The position numbers and the translations under genes were made by a program. The notes under the pieces were generated by a model, which was not told where the DNA came from, ran no database searches, and saw only the letters and a program-made list of their open reading frames with translations. Source: an uncultured Pelagibacteraceae bacterium (GTDB lineage Bacteria > Pseudomonadota > Alphaproteobacteria > Pelagibacterales > Pelagibacteraceae). Taken from it: a DNA stretch of 35,826 nucleotides. The stretch's first letter is position 1, and every line of letters begins with the position of its first letter. The stretch spans positions 81,569 to 117,394 of the forward strand of contig CACETY010000003.1 in the NCBI GenBank assembly GCA_902562645.1, read 5' to 3'. This document shows, piece after piece, positions 12,266 to 19,316 of this stretch.

Positions 12266-13157
12266 TCCAATATATCTAGCCTCTCTATACTTGGTGTTAG
12301 CTTGTTTATTTTGGGCTGGTAATTTTATAGTCGGTAAAGCAGCAAGTATTATTGATATACCTCCAATATCATTAAATTTTTATAGATGGTTTTTAGCTTG
12401 GTTAGTTTTACTCCCATTTACTTACAAGGAATTATTAAGTAAGAAAAAAATTATATTGGACAATATTTTCTTATTTTCAATTTTAGGAATATTGGCTGTG
12501 AGTGTATTTAATTCTGCACTTTTTTATTCTTTGAGACATACCCAAGTAATAACTGGAGTGCTAATGATATCTACAGTCCCAGTTATGATAATATTATTTT
12601 CATTTTTACTTAAAATTGAGAGAACAAATTTCTTTCAAATAACTGGTGTATTTCTCTCACTTATAGGTGTTTTATTTATAATAACTAAAGCAAATTTAAA
12701 TAATCTATTAAATTTATCTTTTAATAAGGGAGATATTTTTGCATTGATTGCCATGTTTGCTTGGTCACTATATTCAACTCTCTTAAAAAAAAAAGAATTT
12801 AATTTATCTCCAATTTCCCTATTACAGGTCGTTATAACTTTTGGAGTTATTTTTTTAATTCCTATGTATTTTATTGACTACAGTTTAGGAAGCACAATCA
12901 AATTACAATCTTCGTTTTATTTAGTTTTATTTTATGTTGTTTTTTTTCCTGGTTTAATCTCGTTTTTATTTTGGATAAAGGGTGTAAAATTAATTGGTGC
13001 AAATAGATCTGGAGTTTTTTTACATTTGATGCCCATACTAGGCGCTATAATGGCTATGATAATTTTCAATGAGAAAATATTATTTTATCATTTCTTAGGT
13101 GCAATTTTTATTATTGCTGGAATTACAATCTCGAATAAAAAAACTCAAAATGCTTAA
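12252..13157 (+). CDS. EamA/DMT-family transporter
   Basis: An inner-membrane protein of 301 residues with about ten helices in two EamA repeats (about 15-145 and 160-295). Signature segments are FWAGNFIVGKAA at the start of the first repeat and FALIAMFAWSLYSTLLKK at the start of the second. Family members export amino acids or other small metabolites; the substrate cannot be read from sequence. The ATG at 12252 overlaps the oxidoreductase gene by 14 bases, and its own stop overlaps the following dehydrogenase by 8 bases, so it belongs to the same operon and probably moves a metabolite linked to those enzymes. Confidence 0.85.
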   Translation: MKTLSPIYLASLYLVLACLFWAGNFIVGKAASIIDIPPISLNFYRWFLAWLVLLPFTYKELLSKKKIILDNIFLFSILGILAVSVFNSALFYSLRHTQVITGVLMISTVPVMIILFSFLLKIERTNFFQITGVFLSLIGVLFIITKANLNNLLNLSFNKGDIFALIAMFAWSLYSTLLKKKEFNLSPISLLQVVITFGVIFLIPMYFIDYSLGSTIKLQSSFYLVLFYVVFFPGLISFLFWIKGVKLIGANRSGVFLHLMPILGAIMAMIIFNEKILFYHFLGAIFIIAGITISNKKTQNA

Positions 13158-14100
13158 AGTTGCTATTTTAGACGATTACCAAAACATTGCTCAAGAATTT
13201 ATTGATTTGAAAAATCTTTCATCAAAATTTGATATTGAGATTTTCAGTGAACCTTTTGAAAACGAGGACGACGCCATAGAAAAATTAAAAGAATTTGAAG
13301 CTCTGCTTATTATGAGAGAAAGAACGTCAATTACTTCAAATATTATTAAAAGTTTAAAAAAACTAAAATACATTTCTACAAGTGGAATGAGAAATAAAGC
13401 CATAGATCTTGAAGCAACAAAAAAAGCTAAAATTATTGTTACAGGCACAGAAATCAATTCAAATCCAACCTGTGAATTAACATGGGCCTTAATTTTAGGA
13501 CTAGCAAGAAATATTAAAGTGGAAGTTGATAACATGTATCAAGGCTATTGGCAGACAACAGTGGGAGTTGAGTTAAAAGGAAAAATTCTTGGACTTATTG
13601 GTTTAGGAAAAGTTGGATCTCAAGTTGCCAAAATTGGAAAAGCGTTTGGTATGCAAGTAATGGCATGGAGTGAAAATCTCAGTCTAGATAAATGTAAAGA
13701 GCTTGATGTTTTGCCTTCAAGCAAAGAAGATATAATCCAAAATTCTGATTTCATATCAATTCATGTACAAGGAGGAGAAAGATATAAAGATTGTTTTAAA
13801 CTTGCTGAGTTTGATAAAATGAAAAAAACAGCCTTTTTGATTAATACCTCAAGAGGTCCGATTGTAAATGAAGATGATTTGATTATAGCACTTTCAACTA
13901 ATGTAATTGCTGGTGCAGGAATTGATGTTTATGATAAAGAGCCTTTGCCTGCTGGTCACAAACTAAGATTTGTACCTAATGCACTTTTGCTTCCACACTT
14001 AGGCTATGTAACAGCAGAAAATTATTCTACTTTTTATACACAAATGATCGAAAATTTAGAAGCTTGTGTTGCCGGTAAACCTATAAGAGAAATAAAGTAA
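13150..14100 (+). CDS. D-isomer-specific 2-hydroxyacid dehydrogenase
   Basis: An NAD(P)-dependent oxidoreductase interconverting 2-oxo acids and D-2-hydroxy acids (316 aa from ATG 13150; a longer upstream frame exists but lacks homology). The nucleotide motif is G151-L-G153-K-V-G156, and the catalytic set is R235 (NTSRGP), E264 (DKEPLP) and H283 (LPHLGY). These match the SerA/hydroxypyruvate reductase superfamily. There is no ACT regulatory domain, so classical SerA is unlikely; the exact substrate is unknown. Its start overlaps the EamA gene by 8 bases. Because it follows a 2-oxo-acid oxidoreductase in the same operon, it could set the balance between reduction and oxidation of a shared 2-oxo acid. 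Confidence 0.85.
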   Translation: MLKVAILDDYQNIAQEFIDLKNLSSKFDIEIFSEPFENEDDAIEKLKEFEALLIMRERTSITSNIIKSLKKLKYISTSGMRNKAIDLEATKKAKIIVTGTEINSNPTCELTWALILGLARNIKVEVDNMYQGYWQTTVGVELKGKILGLIGLGKVGSQVAKIGKAFGMQVMAWSENLSLDKCKELDVLPSSKEDIIQNSDFISIHVQGGERYKDCFKLAEFDKMKKTAFLINTSRGPIVNEDDLIIALSTNVIAGAGIDVYDKEPLPAGHKLRFVPNALLLPHLGYVTAENYSTFYTQMIENLEACVAGKPIREIK

Positions 14101-14101
14101 A

Positions 14102-15007
14102 GTGGAATTACCAGTTGTCAATCATCCCGATTATGAAGCAAAAATTGGTGATGATAATAAATTTCCAATTAAAAAATTTGGTGAATTAGCAAATTTTCTT
14201 AAAAAAGAAAAAGTAGTTAAAAAATTTTATAAACCAGAGCCATGTTCAATTGATACACTCAAAGAGGTTCACTCGGAGGAATATATTTTAAAAATTAAAA
14301 ATAAAACATTAGAGGAAACACTAGTTAAAAAAATAGGTTTTCCTTTAGTTGATAGTGTCGTGAGAAGATCTTTAGTAGCAACAGGAGGAACCGTGTTAGC
14401 TTCTAAATTGGCCATTAACTATGGAATAGCTTGTAATACTGCTGGCGGAAGCCACCATGCAATATATGACGAGGGAGCAGGATTTTGTGTTTTTAATGAT
14501 GTAGCTGTTGCTGCAAAATATCTTTTAAATAGAGGACTAGCTAATAAAATTCTCATTCTGGATCTTGATGTTCACCAAGGAAATGGAAATGCAGAAATAT
14601 TTAAAAATGAAAATAATGTTTTTACATTTAGCATGCACTCAAAAGTAAATTACCCCCCCATAAAATCAAAAGGTGATTTAGATGTTGAGCTTGAACAAGA
14701 CATGGAAGACGAGCAATATTTGGATATTTTAAAAAAAAATTTAATTTTGTTGAACGATTTTAATTTTGATTTTGTATTTTATATTGCAGGTGTTGATATT
14801 CATTTAGGCGATAGATTAGGCAAGTTAAAAATTACTGATATTGGCATTAATAGAAGAGATGAAATGGTTATCAGAAACTTTTTTGAGAGAAGAATTCCTA
14901 TTTGTGGTGTTTTAGGGGGTGGTTATAATAAAGACTTTGAAAAACTTATTGAATTGCACGCAAGTTTACATAAAAATTGTGCAAAATATTTAAATGACAA
15001 AAAATAA
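14102..15007 (+). CDS. Class IV-like histone deacetylase family amidohydrolase
   Basis: A zinc-dependent arginase/deacetylase-fold protein of 301 aa. The active-site pattern is complete: H118-H119 (GGSHHA), metal ligands D156 and H158 (DLDVHQGNG), D232 (AGVDIH) and Y275 (GGGYN). The glutamine after the metal histidine (VHQGNG rather than VHHGNG) is characteristic of the HDAC11/class IV branch. Bacterial members remove acyl groups from small amines, polyamines or lysine side chains, and HDAC11 itself prefers long acyl chains; the substrate here is unknown. The start is GTG 14102, one base after the previous stop. The 3' end overlaps msrB by 14 bases. Confidence 0.85.
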   Translation: MELPVVNHPDYEAKIGDDNKFPIKKFGELANFLKKEKVVKKFYKPEPCSIDTLKEVHSEEYILKIKNKTLEETLVKKIGFPLVDSVVRRSLVATGGTVLASKLAINYGIACNTAGGSHHAIYDEGAGFCVFNDVAVAAKYLLNRGLANKILILDLDVHQGNGNAEIFKNENNVFTFSMHSKVNYPPIKSKGDLDVELEQDMEDEQYLDILKKNLILLNDFNFDFVFYIAGVDIHLGDRLGKLKITDIGINRRDEMVIRNFFERRIPICGVLGGGYNKDFEKLIELHASLHKNCAKYLNDKK

Positions 15008-15362
15008 AACAAATTTATCAGATCAACAAAAAAAAGTTTTATTCGAAGAAGCAACAGAGGCTCCTGGTTCTAGCGAATTAAATTTTGAAAAGAGAGAGGG
15101 TAGTTATTATTGTGCAAATTGCGAAACAAAATTATTTGATTCAAATACCAAGTATGAAAGTGGTTCAGGATGGCCATCATTTTACGAGTCTCTTCCTGAT
15201 GTATTTGAAACTAAAACTGATCATCATATTGGATATGCTCGGACTGAATATCACTGTAAAAAATGTGGCGGTCACCATGGACATATTTTTGATGATGGAC
15301 CGCAGCCAACCGGTAAAAGATATTGTAATAACGGGGTGTGCCTAGTTTTCAAACCAAAATAA
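14994..15362 (+). CDS. msrB: Peptide-methionine (R)-S-oxide reductase
   Basis: Repairs R-methionine sulfoxide in proteins. The 122-residue protein is a stand-alone MsrB domain with the structural zinc site C40/C43 and C88/C91, the conserved SGSGWPSF block, and the catalytic cysteine C111 in KRYCNNG. A further cysteine, C116, lies five residues later and is not part of the usual motif; whether it resolves the disulfide is open. The start ATG 14994 overlaps the amidohydrolase gene by 14 bases. There is no signal peptide, so it acts in the cytoplasm. It ends the overlapping gene chain that begins with the iron-sulfur oxidoreductase. Confidence 0.93.
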   Translation: MTKNKTNLSDQQKKVLFEEATEAPGSSELNFEKREGSYYCANCETKLFDSNTKYESGSGWPSFYESLPDVFETKTDHHIGYARTEYHCKKCGGHHGHIFDDGPQPTGKRYCNNGVCLVFKPK

Positions 15363-15375
15363 TCGATTTCAAGTT

Positions 15376-16611
15376 ATGAATTTAATTGAAATACAAAATA
15401 GGATTATTTCTGAAAAAATTAGGCTTAGAAAAAAATCAAAAAATTTTGTTAATAATTTTAAAAAAATTGAAAAATATATTCAAAAAGAAGTTGCAATAAT
15501 TAAAGAATCAAAAGACTCAATTATTCCAGAAATAGAATTTGAAGATATTTCTTTTAAGGATCAAACGATAATTAAAGATAAAGTATTCAAGCGTGGCTGT
15601 GTAATCATTAGAAATGTTTTTGATAAAAAAAAGGTTATAGAATTAAATGAAGATTTAGATAAATATGTCTTAGAAAATAATTATTTTGAAGACCAAAAAA
15701 AAAAGATAGGTATAGACAAATACTTTAGCGACTTAAAATCAGGAAAACCTCAAATTTTTGGATTATATTGGTCTAAAGCTCAATCAGAAATTAGACATTC
15801 TAAAGAAATGGAAACTGTTAAAAAATGGTTAAATAATCTTTGGAACTATAATTATAAGGGTAAACATGTATTTGATCCAAATAGAGAACTTGTTTACGCA
15901 GACCGAGTGAGAAGAAGAGAACCAGGGGATGATACGTTAGGTTTATCTCCACATTGTGATGCTGGGTCAATTGAAAGATGGACTGATAAAGCATATCAAA
16001 AAATTTACAATGATATTTTTTCAGACAATTTCGAAAATTTTAATCCATATGATGCAAGATATAGAGATGAAACAATTGAATTTGAATCTCCTGCGGTAGC
16101 ACATGTATTTAGAACATTTCAAGGATGGACTGCCTTAACAGAACAAGGTCCAAATGATGGAACTTTACAATTAATTCCTATTGCAAAAGGAATGTCTTAC
16201 GTTTTAACAAGAGCTTTATTAGATGATGTTCCTGAAAATGAGTTATGTGGATCAAAAGCAGGAAAAGCTTTATCGATAAATGAAAAATATCATAGTTTAT
16301 TACTTGAAGGTTTAATCTCAATTCCAAAAATGAATCCTGGAGATACTATTTGGTGGCATCCAGATGTGGTACATGCAGTCGAGGAAAAACATCAAGGTAA
16401 AAATTACTCAAATGTTATTTATGTCGGAGCAACACCTTATTGTAAAAAAAATATTGATTATATCAAAAAACAATCAAAAAAATTTATTGAAGGCAAAAGT
16501 CCACCTGATTTTGCTCCTGAAGATTATGAAGTAAATTATAAAGGCAGAGTCACAACAAATGACTTAAGTGAATTAGCAAAAAAACAATTAGGATTAGTTG
16601 ATTGGAATTAA
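15376..16611 (+). CDS. DUF1479 (YbiU-like) putative Fe(II)/2-oxoglutarate oxygenase
   Basis: A 411-residue protein of the DUF1479/YbiU family. Recognisable blocks are FKRGCVIIRNVF (about 71-82), QIFGLYWSKAQ (126-136), SPHCDAGSIERW (191-202) and WWHPDVVHAVE (326-336). H193-x-D195 and a distal histidine (H328 or H333) have the spacing of a 2-His-1-carboxylate iron site in a double-stranded beta helix, so a 2-oxoglutarate-dependent oxygenase is a reasonable inference, but no substrate is established. The N-terminal 70 residues are lysine-rich and helical. It starts 13 bases after msrB and ends one base before the convergent glutaredoxin gene. Confidence 0.82.
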   Translation: MNLIEIQNRIISEKIRLRKKSKNFVNNFKKIEKYIQKEVAIIKESKDSIIPEIEFEDISFKDQTIIKDKVFKRGCVIIRNVFDKKKVIELNEDLDKYVLENNYFEDQKKKIGIDKYFSDLKSGKPQIFGLYWSKAQSEIRHSKEMETVKKWLNNLWNYNYKGKHVFDPNRELVYADRVRRREPGDDTLGLSPHCDAGSIERWTDKAYQKIYNDIFSDNFENFNPYDARYRDETIEFESPAVAHVFRTFQGWTALTEQGPNDGTLQLIPIAKGMSYVLTRALLDDVPENELCGSKAGKALSINEKYHSLLLEGLISIPKMNPGDTIWWHPDVVHAVEEKHQGKNYSNVIYVGATPYCKKNIDYIKKQSKKFIEGKSPPDFAPEDYEVNYKGRVTTNDLSELAKKQLGLVDWN

Positions 16612-16612
16612 T

Positions 16613-16867
16613 TTATTTTAAAGATGCTTCTAGTTGACCATTTTTTTCAAGATCTCTAAGTTCTTGATAACCGCCAATATGCTCATCGTTAAAAAAAATT
16701 TGAGGAATTGTTCTTCTTCCATTAGCTTTCTGTATCATTTCGTCTCTAATCTCTGGACCTGTAGATACGTCAATAACTTTGTATTCAAGATTATTTCTTT
16801 TTAATAATCTTTTTGCGGCATCACAGAATGCACACATTGGCCCTGAATACATTGTTATATGTTTCAT
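16613..16867 (-). CDS. grxC: Glutaredoxin 3-type
   Basis: A small (84 aa) cytoplasmic glutathione-dependent thiol reductase. The dithiol site is C12-A-F-C15, with the cis-proline segment TIPQIFFND and the glutathione-binding GGYQEL. The length and layout match GrxC; the usual CPYC is replaced by CAFC, a tolerated variation among alphaproteobacterial sequences. Its stop is one base from the convergent DUF1479 stop, leaving no room for a dedicated terminator. The DUF2805 gene lies 28 bases upstream on the same strand and is probably co-transcribed. Confidence 0.92.
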   Translation of the reverse strand: MKHITMYSGPMCAFCDAAKRLLKRNNLEYKVIDVSTGPEIRDEMIQKANGRRTIPQIFFNDEHIGGYQELRDLEKNGQLEASLK

Positions 16868-16895
16868 ACTTTAGATATAATTATATTTCTTGATT

Positions 16896-17195
16896 TTACC
16901 AGTTATGAATTTCATTTTTTTTTATCTTAACTCTTATTTGTTTTCTTGAATATTCAAACTTTTTTCTATGTTTAATGCTTTGTGAATTTACTCTTTTTCT
17001 CCATAGCCTAAAAGACGAAGGTTTTAAACTTCTTCTCATAATCTTAATTACGTCAGATTCTGTTTTTCCAGTTTTTTTTTCTATATCCTCAAATGTAATT
17101 CTATCTGCCCATGCTGCCCAAATGACCCAGTCTGGACTACCAGGTTTTGGCTCAGGATTTTTAACTCTAGTTGTGGGCCTGTGACTTTTTTTCAT
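16896..17195 (-). CDS. DUF2805/TIGR03643-type small basic protein
   Basis: A 99-residue, strongly basic protein. Residues about 22-66 form the conserved family core (WAAWADRITFEDIEKKTG, then VIKIMRRSLKPSSFRLWRKR), which looks like a helix-turn-helix with a basic flank and suggests nucleic-acid binding; no function is established. The C-terminal third is lysine/arginine-rich and probably disordered. It is divergently transcribed from the RhtB/LysE exporter gene across a 118-base region containing two inverted repeats, so it could conceivably regulate that region. The start ATG at 17195 gives a family-like N-terminus. Confidence 0.75.
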   Translation of the reverse strand: MKKSHRPTTRVKNPEPKPGSPDWVIWAAWADRITFEDIEKKTGKTESDVIKIMRRSLKPSSFRLWRKRVNSQSIKHRKKFEYSRKQIRVKIKKNEIHNW

Positions 17196-17244
17196 AAAAT
17201 TCCAGTAATCTTGAAATAAATAAATAATGCAAATTTATATGCTT

Positions 17245-17257
17245 ATGATATTATCAT
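17245..17257. repeat. Short perfect inverted repeat in divergent intergenic region
   Basis: ATGATA and TATCAT arms flank one base. The repeat sits about midway between the divergent DUF2805 and exporter starts, a natural place for an operator. It is short and AT-rich, so it may be chance. Confidence 0.3.
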
Positions 17258-17260
17258 TTT

Positions 17261-17307
17261 TAGATAGTCCTATCTAGCCATCTTTAGCTCCCGGTTTTTT
17301 AGGGCTA
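17261..17307 (+). promoter_or_regulatory. Possible structured leader of the exporter gene
   Basis: A perfect 6-bp hairpin (TAGATA, loop GTCC, TATCTA; 17261-17276) is followed by a second element in which TAGC-T-CC (17285-17291) can pair with GGGCTA (17302-17307) across a T-rich loop. AGGG at 17301-17304 is the only Shine-Dalgarno-like sequence before ATG 17314, so the second stem would hide it. TAGCC at 17275-17279 could alternatively pair with GGCTA, giving two exclusive folds. No known riboswitch class is recognised. Confidence 0.3.
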
Positions 17308-17313
17308 TCCATC

Positions 17314-17928
17314 ATGTTTCCGTTAAATTATTTTCTATTCCTTCAAATTATACTATTCATGTTTATCACTCCTGGAACTCCTAGAATTGTAATCATTTCA
17401 TATTCTATGAATTATGGTGTTAGAAATTGTGTTTGGACTGCACTAGGAGATGTTACTGCAAATATTATTCAAGCATGTCTTGTAATTTTTGTAATTGGAT
17501 CTTTTATTTCTGATAATCCAACTTTATTAAATATTTTTAAATGGTTTGGTGTAATTTATATACTTTACCTAGCATTCGACATTTATAAATCTAAACCTAA
17601 AGATATTAACTCAACTGAAACTTTACAAAAAAGTTCATTATCTTTTTTTAAAGATGGTTTTTTAGTTGCGGGCACAAGTCCTAAAGCTTGGATGTTCTTC
17701 CCTTTTATTTTTCCTCAATTCATTGATTTTAATTCAAATTATGTTGCACAATTTTTAATTTTAATAACAACTTATGTAATATTAGATTTTTTATCTTTGG
17801 TTGGTTATGCAGTCTTAGCAAATAAAATGATTACATGGGTTAAAGCAAAAGCAAAGGTCATAAACACAATTTCTGCGTGCGTCCTAATTATTATAGCTCT
17901 TATAATTGCATTTATGCAACAATATTGA
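17314..17928 (+). CDS. RhtB/LysE-family amino acid exporter
   Basis: An integral membrane protein of 204 residues with about six helices and the LysE/RhtB family layout. FITPGTPRIVIISYSMNYG near residues 17-35 corresponds to the conserved TPGP block after helix 1, here with TPGTP. The conserved mid-protein segment KDGFLVAGTSPKAWMFFPFIFPQF (about 107-130) matches the family's second signature. Family members export amino acids such as threonine, homoserine or leucine; the substrate is unassigned. Its leader contains two hairpins, one covering the likely ribosome site. It lies just upstream of the Liv-type importer. Confidence 0.85.
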   Translation: MFPLNYFLFLQIILFMFITPGTPRIVIISYSMNYGVRNCVWTALGDVTANIIQACLVIFVIGSFISDNPTLLNIFKWFGVIYILYLAFDIYKSKPKDINSTETLQKSSLSFFKDGFLVAGTSPKAWMFFPFIFPQFIDFNSNYVAQFLILITTYVILDFLSLVGYAVLANKMITWVKAKAKVINTISACVLIIIALIIAFMQQY

Positions 17929-17960
17929 CCACTAATGCGATACTACTGTTACTTGAAAAA

Positions 17961-17978
17961 AAACTAAATTCTTAGTTT
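17961..17978. repeat. Inverted repeat upstream of livK-type gene
   Basis: AAACTAA and TTAGTTT are perfect 7-base arms around ATTC, in the 88-base gap between the exporter and the binding-protein gene. A TTGAAA at 17953-17958, with TTTAAT 17 bases on (17976-17981), could be a promoter overlapping the repeat, which would suit an operator. The site is AT-rich, and no U-tract follows that would suggest termination. Confidence 0.3.
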
Positions 17979-18005
17979 AATAAGATTTAAATTAATTAAT
18001 TAATA

Positions 18006-18012
18006 AGAGGAG
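18006..18012 (+). promoter_or_regulatory. Strong ribosome binding site of binding-protein gene
   Basis: AGAGGAG lies four bases before ATG 18017. It stands out because most starts in this window have little or no Shine-Dalgarno, and it fits a highly expressed periplasmic binding protein. It also fixes the start codon. Confidence 0.75.
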
Positions 18013-18016
18013 ATAA

Positions 18017-19255
18017 ATGAAAATTAAAAACATTATAATTACATTTGTTTCTGCAATAGCAATTTTATTTTCAACTTCAGTTGTTTCATTTGCAAAAGTT
18101 GTTGGTGATAAAATTATCCTAGGTGCCGCAATTTCTTTAACTGGAAAATATTCATCTAACGGAGTTCACACTCAAAACGGATATAATATGGCCGTTGATA
18201 GAATTAACGAGATGGGTGGTGTTAAAGTTGGAGGAAAAACTTACAAGTTTGATATTATCTATTATGATGATGAGTCAAATCCAAAAAGAGCAGCACAACT
18301 TGCAGAAAGATTAATTTCACAGGATGGTGTTGAGTTTATGCTTGGGCCATACAGTTCAGGTTTAACAAAAGCAATTGCGCCTGTAACAGAGAAATATGGT
18401 GTTCCAATGGTTGAAGCTAATGGTGCATCAAGATCTTTATTTACAAAAGGTTATAAATATTTATTTGCAGTGCTTGCGCCAGCAAACTTATATTTAGATG
18501 TTGCAATTGAAACAGCCGTAGCGCTGAATGGTGGAAAAGGTGTTAGAATTGCTCAAGCTTTCGAGCAAGATGCATTCTCACAAGACGTTAGATTAGGAAT
18601 TCTAGATGCAGCAGAAAGAACTGGATCTAAAATCATAATTGATGACAAACTACCTAAAGAGCTAAATGATATGGCTGCAACTTTAGCAAAAGTTAAAGCT
18701 GTTAAGCCAGATGTATTAGTTGTATCAGGTCATACAAAAGGTGCATTAACTGCAATCAGACAAATAGCTGAAATGAAAGTTGATGTTCCAATGTTAGCAA
18801 TGACACACTGTGATGCTGCAAAATTATCTAAGCAACATGGTAAGAACTCACAATACGCTCTATGTGCATCTCAGTGGCATAAAACATTAACTTACAAAGA
18901 TGATTTCTTCAAAGACGGTATGACATATGCTGCAGACTTTGAGAAATTATTTGGTTATGATCCGCCATATCAATCAGCAGAATCATCAGCTGCTTTATTA
19001 GTATTCAAAGACGCATTTGAAAGAGCAAATACTTTTGATCAAAAGAAAGTTAGAGATGCTCTTGCAGCTACTAATATGCAAACATTCTATGGAAATATTA
19101 AGTTTGCCGAAGGTGGTCAGAATGTTGACAAACCAATGGTACTTTTCCAAGTAATGTGTGATGACGCAGGAAAATGTGAAAATAAAGTTGTAGCTCCATT
19201 GAAATGGGCTTCAGCAGAATTAATTCACCCAATTCCTAAGTGGTCTGAAAGATAA
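18017..19255 (+). CDS. Liv/HAAT-type ABC transporter substrate-binding protein (system 1)
   Basis: A periplasmic binding protein of 412 residues. A Sec signal peptide covers about residues 1-26 (basic start, hydrophobic core, SFA before K27). The type I periplasmic-binding fold follows, with the LivK-family opening GAAISLTGKYSSNG and DDESNPKRAAQLAERLI. It delivers amino acids, or possibly amides or other small amines, to the permease encoded immediately downstream. Cysteines occur in CDAAK, CASQ and CDDAGKC and may form disulfides. It has the strongest Shine-Dalgarno seen here and ends at a strong terminator before livH, consistent with expression in excess over the membrane components. Confidence 0.92.
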   Translation: MKIKNIIITFVSAIAILFSTSVVSFAKVVGDKIILGAAISLTGKYSSNGVHTQNGYNMAVDRINEMGGVKVGGKTYKFDIIYYDDESNPKRAAQLAERLISQDGVEFMLGPYSSGLTKAIAPVTEKYGVPMVEANGASRSLFTKGYKYLFAVLAPANLYLDVAIETAVALNGGKGVRIAQAFEQDAFSQDVRLGILDAAERTGSKIIIDDKLPKELNDMAATLAKVKAVKPDVLVVSGHTKGALTAIRQIAEMKVDVPMLAMTHCDAAKLSKQHGKNSQYALCASQWHKTLTYKDDFFKDGMTYAADFEKLFGYDPPYQSAESSAALLVFKDAFERANTFDQKKVRDALAATNMQTFYGNIKFAEGGQNVDKPMVLFQVMCDDAGKCENKVVAPLKWASAELIHPIPKWSER

Positions 19256-19270
19256 TTAAAAACAATATTA

Positions 19271-19298
19271 GCCCCCTAGCAATAGGGGGCTTTTTTTT
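19271..19298 (+). terminator. Rho-independent terminator between binding protein and permease genes
   Basis: GCCCCCTA (19271-19278) pairs perfectly with TAGGGGGC (19283-19290) around a GCAA tetraloop and is followed by eight T residues. It is the most GC-rich hairpin in the window. It lies 15 bases after the binding-protein stop and 18 bases before livH, so partial termination would set binding protein above permease levels. Confidence 0.93.
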
Positions 19299-19316
19299 AT
19301 ATAGCATTTAGAAATT

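Noticed and set aside
13099-13149. Upstream start for the 2-hydroxyacid dehydrogenase
   Set aside because: The extra 17 residues are hydrophobic and unlike the family; ATG 13150 begins directly at the expected first strand.
15085-15345. Second + strand frame inside msrB
   Set aside because: MsrB with its zinc and catalytic cysteines occupies the region; the alternative frame has no recognisable features.
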